From positions 201 through 51,831 of the forward strand of contig NZ_MTAV01000023.1 in NCBI RefSeq assembly GCF_002154695.1: DNA of 51,631 nt. The letters run 5' to 3'. The position numbers and the translations under genes were made by a program. Shown piece after piece: positions 8,959 through 17,253 of the stretch. The notes beneath the pieces are model-generated. The model saw only the letters and a list, made by a program, of their open reading frames with translations. It had not been told where the DNA came from and searched no databases. Each line of letters begins with the position of its first letter. Position 1 is the first letter of the stretch. This DNA comes from Nostoc sp. T09 (GTDB lineage Bacteria; Cyanobacteriota; Cyanobacteriia; Cyanobacteriales; Nostocaceae).

Positions 8959-9471
8959 TCAGCCCCCAATCAAAACAGTCATTTCACCTTTGGTAATTTT
9001 ATTAGGTGGGCCTAATGCTTCCAAAACAGTGTCACCCATACGAGAAGCAGGCAGTCCGTTAATTAGTACTGTCTGACTACCGTCAATCACAACACCAGGC
9101 CCGTGGGGAGGTAGAGGTAAGGGAGTGGTACATTGATGAATATCAGCACCAGGGATAGCAGCAGCAGCGGCTGTGGAGATCATGCTACTCATACTAGCTC
9201 CCAAAGATGCTTTTGTAGCTTGTTCAGCTGCGTAGGCAGCAGGGGCCCCTGGTGTTCCTGCGGCGGCGGCGGTCGCAGCCTCAGCCGCTTGGATAGCTAT
9301 ATCAGCGGCTTGCTTTGCAGACTGCAATGCAGGTACCGCCGCCGCCGGTATACCCCGCCAAGCTGGTAAATTCCCAATTAACACATTGTTACTACCTGGC
9401 CCTGGTGAGAGAACTGGCGGTAAGGGATGTGCTACAGAGTCAGTAATTCTTGCTGCTGCTCTTCCGGTCAT
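8959..9471 (-). CDS. PAAR-type spike tip protein with alanine-rich insert (CIS)
   Basis: A 170-aa PAAR-like protein that should cap the VgrG-type spike. The start (GRAAARITDSVAHPLPPVLSPGPGS) and NVLIGNLPAWR form the first half of the PAAR fold. ADIHQC then GPGVVIDGSQTVLINGLPA and SRMGDTV form the second. His and Cys residues in AHP and IHQC are candidates for the metal site. Between the halves, about residues 48-105, is an alanine-rich insert (AIQAAEAATAAAAGTPGAPA) likely to be helical; related CIS tips carry such inserts. The gene follows the VgrG-like gene after 45 bp and is followed by a 177-bp spacer with a T/C-rich tract before gp25. Confidence 0.88.
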   Translation of the reverse strand: MTGRAAARITDSVAHPLPPVLSPGPGSNNVLIGNLPAWRGIPAAAVPALQSAKQAADIAIQAAEAATAAAAGTPGAPAAYAAEQATKASLGASMSSMISTAAAAAIPGADIHQCTTPLPLPPHGPGVVIDGSQTVLINGLPASRMGDTVLEALGPPNKITKGEMTVLIGG

Positions 9472-9516
9472 AATCGATTCTTTGCGCCTCTGCGCCTTTG
9501 CGTGAGATAAAAAATC

Positions 9517-11262
9517 TTAATTCAAACGAATCAGCGTACCTTTAACGGTCACATTCATACCTGCGGAAATATCGATGTTGCCTCTAGGAGCATCTAATGA
9601 CAAATCGCCTGTGGATTCTACTGAAATTTTGGCTCTACCTTTATCGTCCATTTTGATTTTATGGCCGCCTTTGGTTTCAATTTCTATACAGCGATCGCTA
9701 TCGTTGAGATAAATTTTGTGACCTCCTTTGGTTTGGACGCGCACCCCTGCTTTACTGCTACCTTTATCTTCTTCGACAAACTGCAAGGTGTGCCCTGTAC
9801 GGGTTTTGACGGTGCGTAATCGGACTTTTCCGCCCACAACTGTATCATCCACTGCTTCCGGTGGCGCGTCTTTACCGTTCCATACGCCGCCCAATACATA
9901 AGGGCGATGAATATCACCATGTTCAAAACCAACTAAAACTTCATCGTTTACTTCTGGTAAACAGTCAAATCCTCGTTGATTTGCAGCTCCCAACGCCACT
10001 ACTCTAGCCCAATTGCTAGCGTGTTCTTCTGTGAGAGTGGGGAATTTGACTTTTACTCTCCCCCATCCCTTGGGGTCTTTGTTATCGGTGACAATTCCGA
10101 CTAAAAAAGTTTGACCAGGCTGGAGGCGAGTTTGTGAAGATAGAGTGGTGAATAAGTTCCCAGCCCTTAACCCCCGGATGCTGAATTCTGTGGTATAAAC
10201 TCGCTGAGTGTAGAAATGGCGCGTTTCGGTCACATAATATTTACCACTATAGCGATCGCCCATACCTGTAAGCTTAATCACTTTCCCAGGTCGGACTTGA
10301 GGATTACCTACAGCTTTAGCATCTGCATAAACAAATTCTCCTCCGAGTTCATCACACAAAGCCTGCGCCATCTTCTGTGCTTGTGTCGTGCTAGCAATTG
10401 GTTGATCGACAACTGTCATTTTTGGCTGCTTGATGTTGGAGAATTTAGTACTACTACTGCTACCTTTTTTATTTCCTGTGTCAGTTATTACCGTTTCTGC
10501 TTTAGCTGTGGAAGCGATCGCTTTTTTCTGGGTATAGTCCCAACCACGCACTTCTACCGCACTCACCTGTTCCGCACTGGTAACACGGGTACTAAATTTA
10601 CTAATATCAACTAGCCATTTTAGTTCTAGAGACTCTTTACTTTCTGGTTTGCGAAAATATAATTCATCGCTCTGAATAAATAGTTCAAAACCAATGCGAG
10701 CAGCCCGTTCTCGCAAAAACTCCATATTAGTTTGGTTTTCTTGAAAGACATATTCATGAACTTCGCCACTGGGGTCTAGTTTCCCAATTTTTATTCCTAC
10801 TTCTGAAGCTATTTGCTTAACGATATCGCTATCAGTTTTATTTAAAAAAGAACGATTATAACGACCTCTGTGGAGCCTATGTGAGATATCATAACCGCGG
10901 ATAATCATATGAGCTTCAGATTTTTCATTGAAATGAACTTCCATTGCTGTAATTTCACCTTCAATTAAAAAATCATTCAATTCTTTTTTAAAATTCTGAT
11001 CTTGGGTAGTACTGGAAATAAAACCTAACTTGACTTTTTTGCCAATTTCAAAAAAGTGTTCATGTCGCCAAGGTTTGTAATCTGTACGATTATTATCAGC
11101 AGCAGGAATATAGCTATTATGTACTACCATCGTAAACATAGACGGCAAATGCAAGCTTTCTTCTATAGTTATTTGCAAGAAATCTTTGATTAGCTCAGGA
11201 GGAGCAGCTTGTTCTCCTAACACTATTTTAGGTTCGCTTAAATAAAGACTTTGGTTAGACAT
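9517..11262 (-). CDS. VgrG-like spike protein (CIS)
   Basis: A 581-aa spike protein of the Afp8/VgrG type. The N-terminal gpD-like part contains LYLSEPKIVLGEQAAPPELI and a typical late phrase QENQTNMEFLRERAARIGFE. The gp5-like OB domain follows (FLVGIVTDNKDPKGWGRVKV, then LPEVNDEVLVGFEHGDIHRP). The C-terminal beta-helix needle shows repeating GGHKIYLNDS and GGHKIKMDD blocks. Three copies would form the membrane-piercing needle that carries the PAAR tip. I prefer the ATG at 11262, because relatives begin with MS...LYLS; an in-frame ATG at 11295 adds 11 residues. Neither has a strong ribosome site. Confidence 0.92.
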   Translation of the reverse strand: MSNQSLYLSEPKIVLGEQAAPPELIKDFLQITIEESLHLPSMFTMVVHNSYIPAADNNRTDYKPWRHEHFFEIGKKVKLGFISSTTQDQNFKKELNDFLIEGEITAMEVHFNEKSEAHMIIRGYDISHRLHRGRYNRSFLNKTDSDIVKQIASEVGIKIGKLDPSGEVHEYVFQENQTNMEFLRERAARIGFELFIQSDELYFRKPESKESLELKWLVDISKFSTRVTSAEQVSAVEVRGWDYTQKKAIASTAKAETVITDTGNKKGSSSSTKFSNIKQPKMTVVDQPIASTTQAQKMAQALCDELGGEFVYADAKAVGNPQVRPGKVIKLTGMGDRYSGKYYVTETRHFYTQRVYTTEFSIRGLRAGNLFTTLSSQTRLQPGQTFLVGIVTDNKDPKGWGRVKVKFPTLTEEHASNWARVVALGAANQRGFDCLPEVNDEVLVGFEHGDIHRPYVLGGVWNGKDAPPEAVDDTVVGGKVRLRTVKTRTGHTLQFVEEDKGSSKAGVRVQTKGGHKIYLNDSDRCIEIETKGGHKIKMDDKGRAKISVESTGDLSLDAPRGNIDISAGMNVTVKGTLIRLN

Positions 11263-11423
11263 AAGTAACAAATTAGAATATTCAATTTGTAACAATGCTT
11301 TGATTCAGTAAATATGTGTAAATAAATACACAATATTTATAGTTTATTTTTGAAATATATGTAGGGGAGCCAGTGACGAGTACGCAGGGGTCTCCCCAAG
11401 TGGAGTAACTGGCGTTGGACACT

Positions 11424-11451
11424 GTCCACCAGATCAAGGGTATTGGTGGAC
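11424..11451. repeat. Intergenic hairpin between tube-initiator and spike genes
   Basis: GTCCACCA (11424-11431) mirrors TGGTGGAC (11444-11451) with a 12-nt loop. It lies just after the stop codon of the tube-initiator gene on the transcribed (minus) strand, inside the CIS operon. There is no T-run, so it may be an RNA-processing or attenuating hairpin rather than a full terminator. The surrounding 165 bp also hold a dispersed GC-rich repeat (around 11361-11420). Confidence 0.45.
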
Positions 11452-11460
11452 TTATTCACA

Positions 11461-12003
11461 TTATTTAATTTTATTATCTAGCGGGCGGTTCGGTCCTTTA
11501 GGAGTAGATAAGTTCCCACCAGGACTATTAGGTTCATCTACTTGTTGTAAAGATATATCTACCAGTGCTCTGACTGGTGTTCCATCAGTCAAAAACATAT
11601 TTAATGTGTAGCTGAGATTCGTCATTACACAATAGTGATAATCTGTTCGCCACCTAAATATATAAACAGGTGGACGTTTGTCTGGTTTGTTCTCAATAGT
11701 TTCTACCCCTTGTCTAATAATCTTTATATAATCCATTACTGATTCTTTAGTTTCATAAGTATCGAATAGTAGCTGTTTAAGCGTGAACATATAAGGCTGA
11801 AGTCCCGCAAAGTTAACCTTAGGAAGTAAAGTAGTACTCCTATTACCGGGTTTGCTTTCCCAATCAACTTTCCGAGAAAAAGTAATATCTGTAGGGTTAA
11901 ACATCAATACAATATCTGTTGCTTCACCGTTATAAGCTACGAGTTTAGCTTTCTCTAGTTGGGGATTTTTCTTTTGGGGAATAACAATTGTTTGACTAGC
12001 CAT
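11461..12003 (-). CDS. CIS tube-initiator protein (Afp7-type)
   Basis: A 180-aa protein that matches the CIS tube protein N-terminal domain: LEKAKLVAYNGEATDIVLMFNP, then FNPTDITFSRKVDW, and later YIFRWRTDYHYCVMTNLSYT and FLTDGTPVRALVDISLQQVDE. In Afp and PVC particles this subunit sits between the spike hub and the tail tube. Larger family members add a C-terminal LysM domain; this one ends soon after the core, with a proline-rich tail. I prefer ATG 12003 (MASQTIVIPQ), with AGGAA 11 nt upstream, over ATG 12030. It lies directly upstream of the spike gene, as in other CIS clusters. Confidence 0.88.
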   Translation of the reverse strand: MASQTIVIPQKKNPQLEKAKLVAYNGEATDIVLMFNPTDITFSRKVDWESKPGNRSTTLLPKVNFAGLQPYMFTLKQLLFDTYETKESVMDYIKIIRQGVETIENKPDKRPPVYIFRWRTDYHYCVMTNLSYTLNMFLTDGTPVRALVDISLQQVDEPNSPGGNLSTPKGPNRPLDNKIK

Positions 12004-12046
12004 TTGTGTATTTTTCCTATAATTCAGCAACTCGGCATCAGTAAAG

Positions 12047-12169
12047 TCAGATTATAAGGAACTTTATATCATGCCTATCAAATTGATAATAATAAAAACA
12101 CTCCACTCCGCCTGCGGGGATGGGTTGGGGGTGACGTTCGTCGGGAATGAAAGGTAATTTATCAGACAT
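12047..12169 (-). CDS. Possible 40-aa ORF inside the CIS operon
   Basis: A 40-codon frame from ATG 12169 to TGA 12047 fills most of the gap between the 1041-aa gene and the tube-initiator gene. The peptide starts MSDKLPFIPDERHPQPIPAG and has a tyrosine-rich middle (FYYYQFD). It has no strong ribosome site and I recognise no family. Small proteins of 50-80 aa are common in CIS operons, which is the only reason to take it seriously. It could also be chance. Confidence 0.25.
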   Translation of the reverse strand: MSDKLPFIPDERHPQPIPAGGVECFYYYQFDRHDIKFLII

Positions 12170-12205
12170 AATATGATTTTTCTTATATACTTCCTACCTC
12201 AAAAT

Positions 12206-15200
12206 TTACCAAGGTAAACGACCTAAATAGATACCTTGACGCTCTCGCTCAACTTCTATTCGTTGCCGTAATCTGTTATATATTTCATAAGCTAAAGCTT
12301 CCAGGTTTCCAGATTCATCAGCTTCTGGAATAGCAGCAGATGGACTTTGTATAGTTTCCGTTATTGGTTCTATATCACTAGCTATATCGGGTGCTGTGAC
12401 TTCTCCGCCATTAGCAAAGCCTTTCGGTGAAGTTAGACTTTTAGTAAAAACTTGTGTTGATTGTGATGATTGTGAAGCTTGAGAATATTCTGAATTTTGC
12501 CGATTAGATTCTCCACCACTAAAATTAAAAGATGTAAATGGATCGTTGCTTCCATTTAGTAATTGTTCCACACTCGACCATTGGGTGGGTGTGTCATAAG
12601 ATGTGTTAGTATTAGCACTCGGTTTGCGGAAAATTAATGTGGGTAATGAGTAATGAGGAGAAGATTTATTCCCCGTAGTGGCTTTATTTTCTACAGTATT
12701 AAGTTGCAAAGAACTATGTGAGAAAAGCCTTTGCTTACCAATTTCTGTCCCTAATGAAGAAGGAATTAACGAGTTAGATTCTTCAGCTGCACGACTATCA
12801 GAGTTTTGACGCTGTAATGAAATGCCATCAAAAGAATCGACTTTAGTCGGAGTCTGTTCAGTAGATATTTCTAAACTAGGAACTATGATATCTTCTGGTG
12901 TCCCACCTGTATTGATATGCCGCAGTATGTGAAGATTTTTTTGGGCATCATTAGCATTAATTACAAACTCCCCAGGTGTGAGCATAGCAGGTACAGTATC
13001 TGAAGATGCTATCTGCGGATTTTCGACTGAAGACTGTGTTACTTGTCCACCTGTGGCAAAACCCTGAGGTACTGGTAAATTATCTAAGACGGTGTTTTGC
13101 TCAATTGCTGTGAAAGTCTGAGTCTCTGAAGTATCAGAGGTGTTCATCAAGCTTTTAACCACAGATGGAAAATCTGGCTCTATAGCTTGTTCTTGATTAA
13201 CAACTATCGGTAAAATACTCGATGTTGATGTAAAATTTGGTGAAGTAACATCTGCGATCGCAGATGTTACTGATGTATTATCTTTGTTATTTTCAGATGC
13301 GTAGACACGCAGTGGCTTGTCGTCAGACATCGCATCCGCATCTAGTGTAGTCACTTCCGTAGTTTCGCGCAATACAGGCGGCGTTACAATAGTCTGAATC
13401 TCTTTGTTTGGTTGAGTGACATCTGGCGATGAAACCACACTTTCTGGTACATCCACAAAATTAACTGATTCAGCAGACTGTAATTCTGAAGTGACTATCG
13501 GGTTATTTGCAATTACAGGTGAGGTTGGCGCTAACTCAAAGGGTATATTGCTGATGCTGTCAGTTTGCAGAAGAGTCACATTTTCTGACGCATCCACACA
13601 ATTAACCGAAGCAGGCTGTAATTCTGAAGTGACTATCGGGTTATCTACAATTACAGGTGAGGTTGGTGTTAGTTGAATGCTTACATTGTTGGTGCTGTCA
13701 GTTTGTACGGGAGTCACATTTTCTGACACATCCACAAAATTAACCGAAGCAGACTGTGATTCTGAAGTGACTATCGGGTTATCTACAATTACAGGTGAGA
13801 TTGGCGTTAACTCAAAGGGTATATTGCTGACGCTGTCAGTTTGCACGGGAGTCACATTTTCTGACGTATCCACAAAATTAACCGAAGCAGATTGTAATTC
13901 CGAAGCTACTATCGAGTTATCTGCAATTACAGGTGAGGTAGGTGCTAATTGAACAGGTAAATTTCCTGTAGTCTGACTGCTGATAATCTCAGATGTGCTT
14001 ACAGTTGGGGTATTTCCCGCACCTAAAGAATTAACTGTGGTTGAAGATTCAAGGCTGGGTATAGCAGATGATATTTCGGAGACTAAAGGCTGTTCTTCAT
14101 TTGCCAAATCACGGAATAAATTAGGCGCGTCTTCAACGCTAGCTGGAGTAGTATCGGATAAAGAATTTCTATCTGGAAGGCTATTTGATATTAAGTCAGT
14201 TGCAATGCCTGTAACTTCCTCAAAATTACTAATTTTATGCGGGAAACCTTCCTGCTGTTGTGGAGAGAATACCTTTTCTTGTCTGAGGCTATTTGGATTA
14301 GTAACTACCTCCGGTTGTGGTGAAGTTAGACTAATTGAAATATCTGAAACATCAACAGCTTGTGACGCTTCATCTACCACAGTCTTTTCGCTATTATTTA
14401 AGTTACCCAAAAGAGTGAATATATCATATTTTTTAATTACATGAGGCTCTATTGATGAAGTTTTCGGTGAATCACTGGCAATAGTTTCTAACGCAGTTTT
14501 TTGTGGCGATAGCATTATGCTTTCAGGGATATTAGCAGCATTAACTATTGTTGCCAACTCACTAAGTACTTGTGTTTCATCACTAACAAAATCATCAATT
14601 AAGACAGATTGAGCGTCAACAATAGGCGAATTTACCAAGCTATCAATAGGAGTAATGCCAACATAATTGTTATCATCTTTACTGTTATCTACAACAATAT
14701 TTGATTGTGATGTAGAGGCTTGATAATTTTCAATATTAGCAACGGCAACTGGAGGAGTATCTAGATTGAGTAAACCGACATCGTTAAAATTATTAATAAT
14801 AGGAATTTCATCAATCTGCCTATTTAAATTATCATTTGCAGATGAGTCGACATTTTTTTGGGATTTAGCTTTTGATTTTGCTTGAGAACTACGAGATTTA
14901 CCTGTTTTTTTAGATTTTGACTTAGCTTTAATGTTTAATTCTGGCGTAATATTATTTGTGTTATTGGCGTTCTGGATAAATAATGTATTTGGGATATCAC
15001 TTTGTATATTTTCGTTATTATAGTTATTACTATCTTCTATAAATGAATCGACAGTATCAAATTGAATTAATGGAAAATCAGCATTAATATACTCAGGTTC
15101 AGGACTATTGCCATCTATGAATGAGTCACTGAATGCTTGATTGTCATGAGATAGTAAAAATTGTGAGTAGGTGGCTAATGGTAAATGATTTGCTAGAGGC

Positions 15201-15331
15201 TTAATCGTATTGCTATGCCCATGCAGAGAACTGGACTCTTTTCTTGATAAAAGTCTATTAAAATAACCTAGAGGTTTTCTTACCCCAAGAGGTTCTACTT
15301 TAGTTCCTAGTACTGGTTGAATGATGTGCAT
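12206..15331 (-). CDS. 1041-aa repeat-rich CIS protein with tape-measure-like motif
   Basis: A very long Ser/Thr/Val/Asn-rich, apparently disordered protein encoded between the tube and tube-initiator genes. A basic patch (KAKSKSKKTGKSRSSQ) lies near residues 135-160. Residues about 455-640 hold four copies of a 46-aa repeat, e.g. NPIVTSESQSASVNFVDVSE; in DNA, units at about 13434, 13575, 13713 and 13851 are spaced 138-141 bp. Further on, FATGGQVTQ followed by SDTVPAMLTPGEFVINAND is the motif seen near the ends of phage tape-measure proteins. The C-terminus (YEIYNRLRQRIEVERERQG) is a charged helix like that of the 79-aa protein at 15879. It could be a tape measure, a fibre or scaffold, or a baseplate extension. 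No transmembrane segment is seen. Confidence 0.65.
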   Translation of the reverse strand: MHIIQPVLGTKVEPLGVRKPLGYFNRLLSRKESSSLHGHSNTIKPLANHLPLATYSQFLLSHDNQAFSDSFIDGNSPEPEYINADFPLIQFDTVDSFIEDSNNYNNENIQSDIPNTLFIQNANNTNNITPELNIKAKSKSKKTGKSRSSQAKSKAKSQKNVDSSANDNLNRQIDEIPIINNFNDVGLLNLDTPPVAVANIENYQASTSQSNIVVDNSKDDNNYVGITPIDSLVNSPIVDAQSVLIDDFVSDETQVLSELATIVNAANIPESIMLSPQKTALETIASDSPKTSSIEPHVIKKYDIFTLLGNLNNSEKTVVDEASQAVDVSDISISLTSPQPEVVTNPNSLRQEKVFSPQQQEGFPHKISNFEEVTGIATDLISNSLPDRNSLSDTTPASVEDAPNLFRDLANEEQPLVSEISSAIPSLESSTTVNSLGAGNTPTVSTSEIISSQTTGNLPVQLAPTSPVIADNSIVASELQSASVNFVDTSENVTPVQTDSVSNIPFELTPISPVIVDNPIVTSESQSASVNFVDVSENVTPVQTDSTNNVSIQLTPTSPVIVDNPIVTSELQPASVNCVDASENVTLLQTDSISNIPFELAPTSPVIANNPIVTSELQSAESVNFVDVPESVVSSPDVTQPNKEIQTIVTPPVLRETTEVTTLDADAMSDDKPLRVYASENNKDNTSVTSAIADVTSPNFTSTSSILPIVVNQEQAIEPDFPSVVKSLMNTSDTSETQTFTAIEQNTVLDNLPVPQGFATGGQVTQSSVENPQIASSDTVPAMLTPGEFVINANDAQKNLHILRHINTGGTPEDIIVPSLEISTEQTPTKVDSFDGISLQRQNSDSRAAEESNSLIPSSLGTEIGKQRLFSHSSLQLNTVENKATTGNKSSPHYSLPTLIFRKPSANTNTSYDTPTQWSSVEQLLNGSNDPFTSFNFSGGESNRQNSEYSQASQSSQSTQVFTKSLTSPKGFANGGEVTAPDIASDIEPITETIQSPSAAIPEADESGNLEALAYEIYNRLRQRIEVERERQGIYLGRLPW
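13428..13960. repeat. 138-bp coding tandem repeats, four units
   Basis: Four imperfect direct repeats within the 1041-aa gene, with equivalent points at about 13434, 13575, 13713 and 13851. Every unit length is a multiple of three, so the frame is kept. Each unit contains the phrase GAAGTGACTATCGGGTTAT or a close variant. Open frames on the opposite strand here (13416-13952) are shadows of the repeat. Confidence 0.85.
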
Positions 15332-15354
15332 AGTTATAGTCGGAAAATGCTAAA

Positions 15355-15879
15355 TTAATGAGATAAGAAGAATCCTGACTTCTTCTCTCGCATTTGTGGA
15401 TTGCCTCCTCCTTTTGCTTTGCCTAATTGCAAACCTTCATAAGCTAAAGTTAATTCTTCTATAGCAACTGCATTACCATCTGCTTGTAATGTTGGTGTTT
15501 TCCAAGATATAGGAATAGCACCAATCAATGTCCAACTCATCATAGTTTCGCCACCTTGATTAAAAACCAGAATATTGACATTACGTCGAGTTGTGGCTTT
15601 ATTCTCATCAAATACTGCATTAATCCAGTTCCAAAAACCAGGGTGGTCAGTAACACCTCGTTTAAGAGTGACATCGGCAAATTCTGTATGCCCTAAATAA
15701 ATTCTTTGCTGGTCGTTAACACCTCCTTCAAAAAAAACATTTTTCTTCATTTGCAAACTTAGCCCAGAGCATTCAGTAAAAGACGCAGCAATAGAACTAT
15801 CTATTTCTACATAGAAATGATTGGTAGTGACATACTTTAGCTCATGAGAAATGTTGCCGTTATTATTACTTTCAGCCAT
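15355..15879 (-). CDS. CIS/phage-type tail tube protein (Afp1/5 type)
   Basis: A 174-aa protein of the T4-gp19-like tail-tube family. Diagnostic blocks are NHFYVEIDSSIAASFTECSGL near the N-terminus, then TLKRGVTDHPGFWNWINAVF, and GAIPISWKTPTL with IEELTLAYEGLQL at the end. Hexameric rings of this protein form the inner tube. Only one tube gene is present, whereas Afp-type clusters carry two or more paralogues. I prefer ATG 15879 over 15888: the upstream stop codon and this ATG overlap as TAATG, with AAGGTGG about 9 nt upstream, which implies translational coupling to the small gene before it. Confidence 0.93.
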   Translation of the reverse strand: MAESNNNGNISHELKYVTTNHFYVEIDSSIAASFTECSGLSLQMKKNVFFEGGVNDQQRIYLGHTEFADVTLKRGVTDHPGFWNWINAVFDENKATTRRNVNILVFNQGGETMMSWTLIGAIPISWKTPTLQADGNAVAIEELTLAYEGLQLGKAKGGGNPQMREKKSGFFLSH

Positions 15880-16118
15880 TACAACCACCTTTGATGATTA
15901 TAGTTATTGAACCTTTCGCGCTGGTAACGCAAGTCTTCAAGCAACAGTTCATATACACGCTCGGTGAGCTTGTTCAAAAGCAATGAGTCTTTGAGGTACT
16001 TATCGGCCGCTTTAGCTGCTTGGCTAGGGTTAGAGGTGACTGACAACCCCGCGTAACCAACACTACCCCCAACTTCTCCAACAGGTGTAAAAAAAGTTTG
16101 CTTTCCTTCTGAGTCCAT
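15879..16118 (-). CDS. Small 79-aa CIS operon protein with charged C-terminal helix
   Basis: A 79-aa protein encoded first in the CIS operon. The N-terminal half (TPVGEVGGSVGYAGLS) is glycine-rich and the C-terminal half is an amphipathic charged helix (LTERVYELLLEDLRYQRERF). The last part resembles the C-terminus of the 1041-aa protein two genes downstream. Short proteins in the same position occur in other CIS clusters, but I cannot assign a named family with certainty. Its stop codon overlaps the start of the tube gene (TAATG), so the two are made together. A connector or peptide adaptor role is only an inference. Confidence 0.7.
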   Translation of the reverse strand: MDSEGKQTFFTPVGEVGGSVGYAGLSVTSNPSQAAKAADKYLKDSLLLNKLTERVYELLLEDLRYQRERFNNYNHQRWL

Positions 16119-16482
16119 AACTAAAAATAAAAAATCTGTCCTAAAATCAAGGCTAAAGGTAGTGCATCAGAATCAACACTAGCCAAAAGTCGAACTTAAG
16201 TTTCGCCTAATTTAGACTTTGGCAGAATAGTTTGATAAATGCGATGTCTGCGACAAACCCTTCGGGTGACGCTCCTTCTCCCAAGGGGAGACGCTACGCG
16301 AACGTCGCTACCGCTACGCTAACAGCAGTTGCTACCCTGCGGGAACGCTTTCAGCGAACAAGCCGGGAAACCCGTCCAACGCACTGCTGACGCTCCTACG
16401 TCGCTACCGCTGCGCTAACACCGCTCCGCGGCTACGCAGTATCCTTATCTCTACTGGTAAAAAGTTTGCTTGCTGGGGCATT
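16119..16482. repeat. GC-rich dispersed repeats between divergent CIS genes
   Basis: This stretch separates the CIS operon (minus) from the DUF4157 gene (plus), so promoters for both should lie here. From about 16241 to 16440 it is packed with GC-rich repeat elements: GAGACGCTACGCGAACG at 16288-16304, and a 22-bp unit CGTCGCTACCGCTACGCTAA at 16303-16324 repeated with one mismatch at 16399-16420. CCCTGCGGGAACGC at 16335 belongs to the same class. These are typical mobile palindromic elements of Nostocales. The AT-rich part at 16119-16240, next to the CIS operon, is the likelier site of its promoter. Confidence 0.6.
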
Positions 16483-16492
16483 AGGAGAAAAA

Positions 16493-17212
16493 ATGAAAGA
16501 ACGCATATTAGCCCAACACCAGAAGGCTGACACTACGCCTGTGTCAATACCTACTCTCAGGCAACCAAAACGTGGCTTCGGTTTACAATCGTCTGAAGCT
16601 TCGCCCCAAGCTGTGACTGAGGTGCAATCTCACAGCCAACCCCTCAGTCATGACATTAGCCGAATATCACTGCGACCACAAACAAAACTCACAGTTAGCC
16701 AGCCAGGAGATATTTACGAGCAAGAAGCGGATAGAGTTGCACAGCAGGTAATGCAGAGTGTGAGCGAACCTGCCAATCAACAGTCTATCCAACGGGAAGC
16801 AACGCTAGAAGAAGATGAGGATGAACTGCAAATGAAATCTGTAGGAGATGCCATCACTCCCTTAGTGCAACGACAAGAACTACCAGAAGATGAAATACAG
16901 GCTAAATCTAGTGGAGATGGAACAGAAGCCTCATCTAATTTAGAAACTTCTATTCAACAAGCACGGGGAAGTGGACAACCACTTGCAGATAATATCCGAC
17001 AACCAATGGAGCAAGCATTTGGGGTTGATTTCAGTGGCGTCAAAGTTCACAACGATACTCGCTCCGACCAGATGAACCAATCTATTCAAGCCCGCGCCTT
17101 CACTACCAAGCAAGATATCTTCTTCCGTCAGGGTGAATATGCTCCTGAAAGTAACGCAGGTAAAGAGTTACTCGCCCATGAATTGACCCACGTTGTGCAG
17201 CAAAATCATTAG
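16493..17212 (+). CDS. DUF4157 domain protein, CIS-associated
   Basis: A 239-aa protein encoded divergently from the CIS operon. The DUF4157 domain is split: TVSQPGDIYEQEADRVAQQV near residue 75 and, after an acidic linker of about 90 residues, MEQAFGVDFSGVKVHNDTRS and LLAHELTHVVQQ at the end. HELTH is an HExxH zinc-protease-like motif. Proteins with this domain are a hallmark of extracellular CIS loci, where it usually sits ahead of a cargo or toxin region. Here the chain stops directly after HVVQQNH, with no cargo domain. I prefer ATG 16493, since AGGAG at 16483-16487 fits it; the upstream in-frame ATG at 16466 lacks a ribosome site. Confidence 0.88.
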   Translation: MKERILAQHQKADTTPVSIPTLRQPKRGFGLQSSEASPQAVTEVQSHSQPLSHDISRISLRPQTKLTVSQPGDIYEQEADRVAQQVMQSVSEPANQQSIQREATLEEDEDELQMKSVGDAITPLVQRQELPEDEIQAKSSGDGTEASSNLETSIQQARGSGQPLADNIRQPMEQAFGVDFSGVKVHNDTRSDQMNQSIQARAFTTKQDIFFRQGEYAPESNAGKELLAHELTHVVQQNH

Positions 17213-17253
17213 GAGCCTGTAAATCTCAAGTGCAGGTTTACATAATTTAGCAA

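Noticed and set aside
13416-14444. Three plus-strand open frames of 86-149 codons
   Set aside because: They are antisense shadows of the repeat-rich 1041-aa gene; their repeats mirror the coding repeats on the minus strand.
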